Assembly: GCA_051881455.1 (NCBI GenBank)
Contig: JBJEPX010000043.1
Span: 1-49,366 of the forward strand
DNA length: 49,366 nt
DNA from: Fimenecus sp051881455
GTDB lineage: Bacteria > Bacillota > Clostridia > Oscillospirales > Acutalibacteraceae
Reading direction: 5' to 3'
The translations under genes and the position numbers were made by a program. Every line of letters starts with the position of its first letter. Position 1 is the stretch's first letter. The notes beneath the pieces were generated by a model that saw only the letters and a list, made by a program, of their open reading frames with translations, had not been told where the DNA came from and searched no databases. Of this stretch, positions 42,363 to 48,464 are shown piece after piece.

Positions 42363-42476
42363 TTAACCTACAAGAGTCATTAACTCAACCGCTTTAAGGA
42401 GTGATTTAAGGGAGAACTTTTCGCTGCCCAGCTCCTTGATGAGCTGCATTTCGCGCTCATATTTGGCGTTAATCAT
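42363..42476 (-). CDS. Small 37-residue protein with strong ribosome site
   Basis: A 37-codon frame from ATG 42476: begins MINAKYEREMQLIKELG and ends AVELMTLVG. An AAAGGAGGCGG ribosome site lies 5 bases upstream and a TTGACA-N17-TATTCT promoter 33 bases further on. The sequence is helical, charged and without membrane segment. I do not recognise it. Promoter, ribosome site and codon use support a real small gene rather than chance. Confidence 0.65.
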   Translation of the reverse strand: MINAKYEREMQLIKELGSEKFSLKSLLKAVELMTLVG

Positions 42477-42508
42477 TCTTACCGCCTCCTTTATTCTGTT
42501 GTGGTTAT

Positions 42509-42537
42509 AGAATATCACCGATTTTTCTGTTTGTCAA
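42509..42537 (-). promoter_or_regulatory. Promoter TTGACA-N17-TATTCT for the small protein gene
   Basis: Minus strand: -35 box 42532-42537 (perfect), -10 box 42509-42514, spacer 17 bp. The 42540-42855 stretch beyond it is AT-rich and I see no gene there. Confidence 0.7.
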
Positions 42538-42855
42538 GTGTTTTTGCACAATAAAATATATTATCATTTGTGCAAAATGAACAAATCAAAAGAAAAACAC
42601 ATTTCCTACATATTTAGGTAATATAACTGAATATAAGATTTAAAAATTATGCAAATTTAACAAGAAATAAGGGCCGAAACTGCTTGAAAATGCTTTCAAA
42701 GATGCGACAGTTTTCTGCAAAATATGAAAATGATATAAAACTTTGTGCAGTTTTTCCACATTTTTTTTGGAAATGTTCATTATTTACCTATTTTGGGAAA
42801 TTCTGCGGGGATTTTAAAGTTTTTATTAAGAAACTATTAAATTTTATAAACTATC

Positions 42856-42888
42856 TTGCATTATACAGTAGCTTGTGATATTATAATG
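42856..42888 (+). promoter_or_regulatory. padR promoter with inverted repeat CATTATA-N16-TATAATG
   Basis: TTGCAT (42856-42861) with N17 and TATTAT (42879-42884) forms a promoter. CATTATA (42859-42865) and TATAATG (42882-42888) are inverted repeats over the -35 and -10 regions, where an autoregulating PadR dimer would bind. Confidence 0.55.
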
Positions 42889-42914
42889 CTGAGATATACG
42901 AAAGGAGTCGGGAT

Positions 42915-43229
42915 ATGAATACGCAATTCAAAAAAGGCGTGCTTGAACTTTGCGCCTTATCGTTGCTCACGAAAGGCGATTGCTATGGCTATGAGCTCGC
43001 CGATATGTTGGGTAAGAAAATGTCCGTATCCGAGGGAACGGTGTATCCTATGCTCCGCCGTTTGCAGAATGAGGGGTATTTTGATTCGTATTTAAAGGAG
43101 TCGCCTAACGGTCCCGCACGGAAATATTACAGAATAACGCTTAAAGGCAGAGAGCGTCAGGAACTTTTAATGACGGAATGGAAGGTTTTTTCAAATCAGG
43201 TCAACTCATTTTTTCAGGGGGCAGAATAA
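42915..43229 (+). CDS. PadR family transcriptional regulator
   Basis: 104 residues with the PadR winged helix: QFKKGVLELCALSLL, CYGYELADML, SVSEGTVYPMLRRLQNEGYF, ARKYYRITLKGRERQELL. Short (PadR-s2 type) with one C-terminal helix for dimerisation. GGAGTCGGGAT lies upstream of the ATG. Heads a four-gene cassette with an HAAS-domain membrane protein and a PspC protein; such PadR proteins usually repress their own operon. The stop overlaps the next start (TAATG). Confidence 0.92.
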   Translation: MNTQFKKGVLELCALSLLTKGDCYGYELADMLGKKMSVSEGTVYPMLRRLQNEGYFDSYLKESPNGPARKYYRITLKGRERQELLMTEWKVFSNQVNSFFQGAE

Positions 43230-43708
43230 TGACAAAAATTGATTTTTTAAATGAACTTTATGCATATCTTTCTCCGCTGCCTAAAAAAGAACGCATGGAA
43301 ATTCTCGATGATTTCAGAGAGCATTTCCGCGAGGGAGCGGCGGCAGGTAAAACAGAGGAGCAGATATGCGCTGAGTTGGGTTCGCCTTTTGAGTGCGCAA
43401 AGCAGTATGTGGGCGATGCAATAGAAGAAAACAGAATTAAACCGAAAAATACCCATAAAACATTTTGGACAGCGGCTTTTTTCTGGAATCTCATTCAAGC
43501 GCTTATATCCTTGCCGCTTACTTTCGGACTGTTCGTTGCGGCGGCGATTATGTGCGTGCTGTTCGCCTTTATTGTTCCTCCAACCGGCTCCGTTGCGTTT
43601 ATCGTGTTTGCGGTTTCTTCCACTGCGGCTGTCTTTATTATGGCAATAATAACATTGCTCGTTGCGATTGACGGAATCCGTGATTGCATAAAAAAGATTA
43701 ACAGATAG
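43229..43708 (+). CDS. DUF1700 (HAAS domain) membrane protein
   Basis: 159 residues. The N-terminal HAAS domain (FLNELYAYLSPLPKKERMEIL, YREHF-type block DDFREHFREG, CAELGSPFECAKQYV) is followed by two or three membrane helices (ALISLPLTFGLFVAAAIMCVLF, VAFIVFAVSSTAAVFIMAIITLL). HAAS proteins are regularly encoded next to PadR and are thought to sense envelope state or restrain the regulator. TAATG overlap with padR. Confidence 0.88.
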   Translation: MTKIDFLNELYAYLSPLPKKERMEILDDFREHFREGAAAGKTEEQICAELGSPFECAKQYVGDAIEENRIKPKNTHKTFWTAAFFWNLIQALISLPLTFGLFVAAAIMCVLFAFIVPPTGSVAFIVFAVSSTAAVFIMAIITLLVAIDGIRDCIKKINR

Positions 43709-43722
43709 TCGGAGGGCGTTTT

Positions 43723-43905
43723 ATGAAAAAAGCAATAATAGCGCTGGTTATTCTTTTTATAATATCCGTTTTCACGGCTATTGTAAGCTTTGCCGTGTGC
43801 GGCGGCGAGCTGATAAAGGCGGGTATTGAATACGGAATAGGCGAGTACCGCGAGCACCGTACCGAAAACGCGGTAAATAATCTTTTGACAATAATTGAAA
43901 TGTAA
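43723..43905 (+). CDS. Small single-pass membrane protein
   Basis: 60 residues: one N-terminal membrane helix (AIIALVILFIISVFTAIVSFAVC) then a short charged tail (GEYREHRTENAVNNLL). GGAGGG upstream of the ATG, 14 bases after the HAAS gene, so it belongs to the cassette. No family recognised. Confidence 0.8.
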   Translation: MKKAIIALVILFIISVFTAIVSFAVCGGELIKAGIEYGIGEYREHRTENAVNNLLTIIEM

Positions 43906-43923
43906 TACTGGGAGGTATATATA

Positions 43924-44169
43924 ATGTTTAAAGAAAAGAAGCTTTACAAAAGCACAAACAAAATGGTTGACGGAGTATGCGCAGGTATTGCGGAGTTTTT
44001 TGAAATTGACCCCACAATAGTACGCGTGCTGTATGCAGTTGGTTCCCTTTGCACGGCAGGCTTTGGAGGGCTCGTGCTCTACATCATACTTGCAATAATT
44101 ATGCCCCGCCGCCCGTTCCCTGATTATCAGTACAATGAATTTCAGGACGGACCCAAGCAAGGAGAGTAA
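43924..44169 (+). CDS. PspC domain protein
   Basis: 81 residues: KKLYKSTNKMVDGVCAGIAEFFEIDPTIVRVLYAV followed by a helix (GLVLYIILAIIMP) is the PspC signature (quoted in parts: MVDGVCAGIAEFFEID, PTIVRVLYAV). PspC proteins respond to membrane stress. GGGAGG upstream. Last gene of the PadR cassette, which may therefore be an envelope-stress unit. Confidence 0.9.
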   Translation: MFKEKKLYKSTNKMVDGVCAGIAEFFEIDPTIVRVLYAVGSLCTAGFGGLVLYIILAIIMPRRPFPDYQYNEFQDGPKQGE

Positions 44170-44178
44170 TCCGGAATC

Positions 44179-44205
44179 AAAAAGCCGCCAATTTGGCGGC
44201 TTTTT
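44179..44205. terminator. Bidirectional terminator
   Basis: AAAAAGCCGCCA pairs with TGGCGGCTTTTT around ATT. It serves the PspC gene and the convergent hydrolase gene. Confidence 0.9.
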
Positions 44206-44211
44206 CATATA

Positions 44212-45252
44212 TCATTCTTCATTAGTATTGTCTTCGGGTACTTCTGCAGCTTCGGGGGGAGGCTCAATTTCATCAATGGAAGGAACGACTACCGATTTTG
44301 TCATTTCCTCACGGTGGCGCTCAACCTTTTCATCAAGCCAGTCTATTATGTCAAGATAAACCTCTTTGCGGTTTGTCTCATTTAAAATTTCGTGGCGTGC
44401 ACCCTCGTAAAGCTTGATGCTCACATTGGTGTGCCCTGTCTTTTTGAGAGTTTTATAAACCTCATTAACGCCTTTTGAGTAGTCGCCTATGGGGTCCATG
44501 GAGCCTGAAATCAGCAGTATGGGCATACTTAAAGGCACGGAGTTGTACCAGCGGCGTGAGGAAACTTGTTTGAGCGTCATAAACAGCGCTTTCATTCCGC
44601 TTACGGTATATTTGTATCCGCAAAGCTCGTCCGCAATGAATTTGTCAACCTCGTTTGTATCGCGGGAAACCCAGTCGCATTCCGTGCGCTTTTCCGTTTT
44701 GCGGTTGTATGCGCCGAACGCCATTGTGTCCAGCAACTCGGAACGGTACATAGGTCCGTTTTGCTTAATAAGAGTGTTTGCAAGGTGTATGCCTATGCCG
44801 ATAGCGGAATTTGTGCCGCTTGTGCCGCTGTAAATCGCGCCGTCTAAAAGATAACCGTATTTTGCCGTGTATTTTCGCGCAATCAAAGAGCCCATTCCGT
44901 GACCAAGCATAAAAAAGGGCAAATCGGGATATTCGGATTTTATGGTATCGGTCAAGTATTTTAAGTCCTCAACAAAATGCTCCTCACCATCCGTTTCACC
45001 GAAAAAGCCGAGCATACTTTTGTCCGTAACCGATGAACCGTGGCCTATGTGGTCGCTTATGAACACGGCGTATCCGTGCTTGCAAAGTTCAAGGGCAAAG
45101 CGAGCATATCTGTTTGAATACTCCGCCATACCGTGAGAAATCTGAACAATTCCCTTGATTGAGCCGTAGTCAATTGGTGCGGCGCTTTGCGCGTATATTT
45201 CGCCCAGCCCAGAATGAGAGGGGAAAGTATATTCCTTGGTAAGAAACTCCAA
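44212..45252 (-). CDS. Alpha/beta hydrolase-like protein (monoglyceride lipase type) lacking the nucleophile Ser
   Basis: 346 residues of the Hydrolase_4/lysophospholipase family: VQISHGMAEYSNRYARFA (oxyanion region), FISDHIGHGSS, LPFFMLGHGMGSLIARKY, ILLISGSMDPIG and YEGARHEILNE. The nucleophile elbow should read G-H-S-M-G; here it is GHGMG, the glycine codon GGA being at 44896-44898 (residue 119). Asp and His of the triad are kept. A Pro/Glu-rich tail (PPPEAAEVPEDNTNEE) ends the protein. The TTG at 45252 has AAGGTGA 6 bases upstream; the GTG at 45261 lies in that site. Either an inactive or altered enzyme. Confidence 0.85.
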   Translation of the reverse strand: MEFLTKEYTFPSHSGLGEIYAQSAAPIDYGSIKGIVQISHGMAEYSNRYARFALELCKHGYAVFISDHIGHGSSVTDKSMLGFFGETDGEEHFVEDLKYLTDTIKSEYPDLPFFMLGHGMGSLIARKYTAKYGYLLDGAIYSGTSGTNSAIGIGIHLANTLIKQNGPMYRSELLDTMAFGAYNRKTEKRTECDWVSRDTNEVDKFIADELCGYKYTVSGMKALFMTLKQVSSRRWYNSVPLSMPILLISGSMDPIGDYSKGVNEVYKTLKKTGHTNVSIKLYEGARHEILNETNRKEVYLDIIDWLDEKVERHREEMTKSVVVPSIDEIEPPPEAAEVPEDNTNEE

Positions 45253-45397
45253 AAAAATCACCTTGATTACAAAATATAATGTATTCTACCACATTTTGCA
45301 CCGATTTTCCACAAAATATCACAATTTAGGCAGATACAACAAACTTTAAGGTGCTTTATTATAAATAAAGTACAAAAGAAAAATATTTAAATAACAG

Positions 45398-45426
45398 TTG
45401 AAATTTAATAAAAGTTATGTTACAAT
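45398..45426 (+). promoter_or_regulatory. Promoter TTGAAA-N17-TACAAT for tRNA-Ala
   Basis: -35 box 45398-45403 and -10 box 45421-45426, 85 bases before the tRNA. The region 45262-45510 also holds the 5' leader of the hydrolase gene; a weak minus-strand promoter TGGAAA-N17-TAGAAT may lie near 45285-45313. Confidence 0.55.
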
Positions 45427-45469
45427 ATGTGAGCATTAGCGGAGCAAGTAGGAAGCCTATGTAAAATTC

Positions 45470-45499
45470 TTACTTCTTCACTATTCACTATTACTTCTT
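45470..45499. repeat. Short tandem repeats TTACTTCTT and CACTATT
   Basis: TTACTTCTT (45470-45478), CACTATT twice (45479-45492), TTACTTCTT again (45491-45499). Low-complexity pyrimidine-rich stretch just before the tRNA; it is transcribed in the tRNA leader. Confidence 0.7.
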
Positions 45500-45510
45500 A
45501 CTTAATATAT

Positions 45511-45586
<76 letters not shown>

Positions 45587-45587
45587 C

Positions 45588-45621
45588 GGAAGTCTGTTAT
45601 TCTGACAGGCTTCCTTTTTTT
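45588..45621 (+). terminator. tRNA terminator
   Basis: GGAAGTCTGT pairs with ACAGGCTTCC (one wobble), followed by seven T. Confidence 0.9.
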
Positions 45622-45659
45622 GCGTATTGAGATAAACACAAGGATTGAACTCTATTGTC

Positions 45660-45725
45660 CATGTGCGACGGTTCGCCGTAGGCGGAGGAGCACGGACATA
45701 TAATAGGATATTTGCGAAGCAAATG
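45660..45725. repeat. Palindromic units between tRNA and tRNA fragment
   Basis: ACGG-ttcg-CCGT and ATTTGC-gaa-GCAAAT (45709-45723 region) are small hairpins of the same N6-gaa-N6 style as those near 48.0 kb. No gene is visible in 45622-45744. Confidence 0.5.
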
Positions 45726-45744
45726 AAAAAGACTTGCCTTTTTT

Positions 45745-45764
45745 GATCCTCTCCGTCTCTACCA
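45745..45764 (+). repeat. tRNA-Ala 3'-end fragment (duplicate)
   Basis: Same 20 bases as 45567-45586 with one C-to-T change, ending in ACCA. The rest of a tRNA is missing upstream. It is followed by its own terminator, as a tRNA gene would be. Confidence 0.8.
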
Positions 45765-45765
45765 A

Positions 45766-45797
45766 AAATCCGAGGTCAAGAACCTCGGATTTTTTAT
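45766..45797 (+). terminator. Terminator after the tRNA fragment
   Basis: AAATCCGAGGT pairs with ACCTCGGATTT around CAAGA, followed by T-run. Confidence 0.88.
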
Positions 45798-45903
45798 TGG
45801 CTTTCACTGTTCGCCTGTGATGCGAGTCAATTAGAATAATTATGAGTAACAGCATTATATAATAAGTTTAAAAACGCATAATAGCCCAAAACTATTATCT
45901 TAC

Positions 45904-45932
45904 TTGACAAATAGAAAAATTTTCTTTACAAT
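45904..45932 (+). promoter_or_regulatory. Promoter TTGACA-N17-TACAAT for the DUF4417 gene
   Basis: -35 box 45904-45909 is consensus, -10 box 45927-45932, spacer 17 bp. Transcription should start near 45939. Confidence 0.8.
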
Positions 45933-45939
45933 AGTTTAT

Positions 45940-45953
45940 AGAACAAATGTTCG
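45940..45953. promoter_or_regulatory. LexA (SOS) box overlapping the transcription start
   Basis: A-GAAC-AAAT-GTTC-G at 45940-45953 fits the Gram-positive LexA/DinR consensus CGAAC-RNRY-GTTYG at every position but the first base. Its position at about +1 to +14 would block transcription until SOS induction. Confidence 0.7.
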
Positions 45954-45978
45954 TTTAACAACTGTAAGGAGGTTTATT

Positions 45979-47346
45979 TTGACAGAAGAAAATTTTAATT
46001 ATCGAACAAGTCCGTTGTTTTTACGAAATGAGTTCAATTCAAAAGACGAATGGAAAATTCCTATCATTCCTAAATGTGATTTGAACATTACTTCAAACGA
46101 AGATTTACGTGTTATCGGATTTGACCGAATAAAAAATAATAAGGATACGCACTATAACAGACTCGTTCATTTCTTTTTGTATGATTATGAGTTTGAGAAA
46201 ATTTGGGAACAGCCGCAAAAATACATAGATATATTAAAGCAATATAAAGGTGTTTTGTCTCCGGATTTCAGTATGTACATTGAAATGAATCCTGTAATGC
46301 AACTTTATAACACTTTCAGGAATCGCTGGTGTGGTGCTTTTCTTGCCTCACAAGGGATACAAGTTGTGCCAACTGTGAATTGGGGGCTTGAAAATACTTT
46401 TGATTTTTGTTTTAATGGTATAGAGAAAGGCGGAACAGTAGCAGTATCGACATATATGGTGAATGAACACGGGCATCATAGAGACCAAAAAGATTTTTTC
46501 TTAAAGGGTTATAATGAAATGATGAAACGCATTGAACCTGAACTTGTAATTTGTTACGATGAACCTTTTCCTGAAATGGAAGGAAACATACTTTATATAA
46601 ATTATGATTTAAGTTCATGGCGACATTATGGCGATGATGAGGTCAAAGTGTACGGAAAAGATAATACATCAAATATTATCACAAAATATCATTCCGGCTA
46701 TGTGCTGCCTTATGATTTAACTAAGGGCACCGGCAGTGCTTTCGGCGGAGAATGGAAACCCAAAAAACCGGAAGATAAAAGGTTTTTGGGTGAGCCCGGA
46801 GAGATAAAAGTTACATATACTAAAAACGGAGAAAAATATGAAACCAAAATAGGTGAAGACGGAAAAGCGGAGAAAGAAAGACATCATACAACTCACAAAA
46901 AAGAACATACAGGTCACACGGATCCGCATGACCATATAATTGATTGGAGTAAAAATTTCCCAGATTTGAGTCCGCCAATAAACTATCCTGTAGGAGATTT
47001 TCCTGAATTTAAAAATTGGAGAGGAGCAGATAATATGAACACATTTAGTAGCGGCTTTGAGAGTATCAGCGATTTTAAATGGTGTATGAAATGTCACGGT
47101 GAGGTTGAATTTGTTTGGAAAGGAAAGTCATATTCAATTGTGCATGTAGGCGATAAAATAAATATCGGCGAGGGATATTATACTGACAGTAATGGGGTAC
47201 GCCGTAATGCAGAAAGCCACGAACCATGTATTGATTTTGAGGGCATGTACGCCGATACTGCTGATGAAATTTTAGAATATACCATTGACGGTGATAAGCT
47301 CCGCGATATTATAACCGAGATTAAAGTTGAGGTAAGAACTATATAA
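45979..47346 (+). CDS. DUF4417 protein with polymorphic-toxin-like module and immunity-like tail
   Basis: 455 residues. The N-terminal 230 or so residues fit DUF4417, a family of mobile-element and toxin neighbourhoods: YRTSPLFLRNEFNS, IIPKCDL, GVLSPDFSMYIEMNP, QGIQVVPTVNWG, FDFCFNGIEKGGTVAVST. A Gly linker (GTGSAFGGEWKPKKPEDK) leads to EIKVTYTKNGEKYETKIGEDGKA and a His-rich part (ERHHTTHKK, HTGHTDPHDHIIDW), which resembles C-terminal modules of polymorphic toxins. The last 103 residues (SDFKWCMKCHGEVEFVWKG) look like a separate small immunity-type protein. TTG 45979 has TAAGGAGG 6 bases upstream; codons before it are promoter. AT-rich compared with the core genes, suggesting transfer. Confidence 0.65.
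   Translation: MTEENFNYRTSPLFLRNEFNSKDEWKIPIIPKCDLNITSNEDLRVIGFDRIKNNKDTHYNRLVHFFLYDYEFEKIWEQPQKYIDILKQYKGVLSPDFSMYIEMNPVMQLYNTFRNRWCGAFLASQGIQVVPTVNWGLENTFDFCFNGIEKGGTVAVSTYMVNEHGHHRDQKDFFLKGYNEMMKRIEPELVICYDEPFPEMEGNILYINYDLSSWRHYGDDEVKVYGKDNTSNIITKYHSGYVLPYDLTKGTGSAFGGEWKPKKPEDKRFLGEPGEIKVTYTKNGEKYETKIGEDGKAEKERHHTTHKKEHTGHTDPHDHIIDWSKNFPDLSPPINYPVGDFPEFKNWRGADNMNTFSSGFESISDFKWCMKCHGEVEFVWKGKSYSIVHVGDKINIGEGYYTDSNGVRRNAESHEPCIDFEGMYADTADEILEYTIDGDKLRDIITEIKVEVRTI
47035..47346 (+). CDS. Possible internal start: immunity-like 103-residue product
   Basis: ATG 47035, in frame with the long gene, has GGAGAGGAGC 6-7 bases upstream. The product begins MNTFSSGFESISDFKWCMK and ends IITEIKVEVRTI. 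A free copy of this tail would be the natural form of an immunity protein for the module before it. The truncated paralogue downstream also has an ATG at the matching place. Translation from here is inferred, not shown. Confidence 0.45.
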   Translation: MNTFSSGFESISDFKWCMKCHGEVEFVWKGKSYSIVHVGDKINIGEGYYTDSNGVRRNAESHEPCIDFEGMYADTADEILEYTIDGDKLRDIITEIKVEVRTI

Positions 47347-47349
47347 GTT

Positions 47350-47578
47350 TTCAGATGTACCTATATTATTTGGCGGCGAATTTCCAAAATTCAAATATTA
47401 TAAACATATAGAAGTGTATCAAATGAACGAGGATTGGAACAGAGATTTTAAAACTAAATATGAATTTAAAGACGCCGTAAGCAGAGGCTGTGATTTATGC
47501 TTTGAATGGAAAGACATTGAATACGGAATATTTCCGACAATCAGGGGACGGTTCTCTGATTATGCGGTGGTATCGTAG
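47350..47578 (+). pseudogene. Truncated second copy of the immunity-like domain
   Basis: Frame +1 after the stop at 47346 reads VPILFGGEFPKFKYYKH, then MNEDWNRDFKTKYEFKDAV and CDLCFEWKDIEYGIFPTIRG. This parallels YPVGDFPEFKNWRG, MNTFSSGFESISDF and EVEFVWKGKSYSI in the gene before. Similarity stops at about 47540 where an AATCAG..CTGATT palindrome begins; the frame ends at 47578. No proper start remains upstream except ATG 47423. Confidence 0.6.
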
Positions 47579-47945
47579 GGGCTGGCGACCTCGGCAGCCC
47601 GAAAAAATCTCGTTAAATTTCAACGGTGCGCCGAGTCGTCGCACCCTACAAAACAGCCGTTGATTGATAATTTTTGATATATTTTATCGGGCGGGCACAG
47701 AGACCGCCCCCTACAAGCAAATTTATAAAATTTTATGTAACTTTTATGTAACCCGTAGGGGACGATGCCTTTCATCGTCCTGTAAAACAACCCCTCTGTC
47801 AACTCCGTTGACATCCACTGACGGCGGCCGTCCCCTCTGTCACTTCGTGACATCTCCCCACACTGCGGGGAGTCACCCCTTTCAGGGGAGACGAGTAATA
47901 CGGTGACTTGTAGGGGCGATTCACGAATCGCCCGCGAAAACAACC
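47539..47945. repeat. Array of distinct palindromic units, left part of repeat island
   Basis: Hairpin units: 47539-47561 (AATCAG/CTGATT), 47579-47600 (GGGCTG/CAGCCC), 47625-47645 (GGTGCG/CGCACC), 47689-47709 (GGGCGG/CCGCCC), 47760-47780 (GGACGATG/CATCGTCC), 47914-47933 (GGGCGATTC/GAATCGCCC). Most are flanked by GTAGGG or CCCTAC. No protein-coding signal on either strand. Confidence 0.8.
47789..47892 (+). repeat. 104-bp inverted repeat, left arm
   Basis: Matches the reverse complement of 48286-48389 at 102 of 104 positions (CC versus TT at 47805-47806). The arm itself consists of four small palindromes (GTCAAC..GTTGAC, GTCAC..GTGAC, CTCCCC..GGGGAG, CCCCT..AGGGG). Confidence 0.92.
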
Positions 47946-47983
47946 GTCCCCTGTCTAACCCTACTATAAAATTACAATAAAAT

Positions 47984-48160
47984 CAATGCGAAGCATTGTA
48001 TATCATCAATTCCGTAGGAATTGCATATCATCAAAACGAAGTTTTGTATCTCATCAAGCCGACAGTATGCACACCTGAAGGTGTGATGAGATACAAAGGC
48101 GGCTTGCCGCCTTTGATGATATACACGCTAACGGTGAAGATATGCCAAACCTGTCGGCTT
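47984..48160. repeat. Tandem-hairpin element with ATATCATC spacers
   Basis: Hairpins CAATGC-gaa-GCATTG, CAATTCC-gta-GGAATTG and CAAAAC-gaa-GTTTTG are separated by TATATCATC, CATATCATC and TATCTCATC. After the centre, CACACC-tgaa-GGTGTG and CAAAGGCGGC-tt-GCCGCCTTTG are separated by GATGAGATA, GATGATATA and a GAAGATATG variant, the reverse complements of the left spacers. AAGCCGACAG (48056-48065) pairs with CTGTCGGCTT (48151-48160). Confidence 0.88.
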
Positions 48161-48164
48161 GGAT

Positions 48165-48203
48165 AAAAAAACAAAGGACTTTTTTCAAAGTCCTTTGTTT
48201 TTT
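48165..48203. terminator. Bidirectional terminator-like hairpin
   Basis: AACAAAGGACTT pairs with AAGTCCTTTGTT, flanked by A-run and T-run. It can stop transcription from either side. Confidence 0.85.
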
Positions 48204-48285
48204 GGCAATATGTCTCATTTTAGAACCATTCATTAGTCAACCAACAGTTTGACAAATTGGAAGTTGTATTTGCACATCGCCCCTT

Positions 48286-48389
48286 GTCTCCCCTGAAAGG
48301 GGTGACTCCCCGCAGTGTGGGGAGATGTCACGAAGTGACAGAGGGGACGGCCGCCGTCAGTGGATGTCAACAAAGTTGACAGAGGGGTT
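48286..48389 (-). repeat. 104-bp inverted repeat, right arm
   Basis: Reverse complement of 47789-47892 with two differences. It is followed by another GGGCGATTC/GAATCGCC unit at about 48398-48417. Arms are 393 bp apart. Confidence 0.92.
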
Positions 48390-48464
48390 ATTTTACGGGG
48401 CGATTCGTGAATCGCCTCTACAAATGCATTAAATTTCGGGTATCTCAATGGATAGTGGTATTCT

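Noticed and set aside
42684..42878. 64-residue frame upstream of padR
   Set aside because: No ribosome site, composition of AT-rich intergenic DNA, and it runs into the padR promoter.
45904..45978. DUF4417 start at TTG 45904
   Set aside because: This codon is the -35 box of the promoter; TTG 45979 has TAAGGAGG at the right distance.
47984..48160. CRISPR array
   Set aside because: The short regular spacing is there, but the conserved part is only 9 bases, the variable parts are perfect palindromes, orientation flips at the centre, and no cas gene is near.
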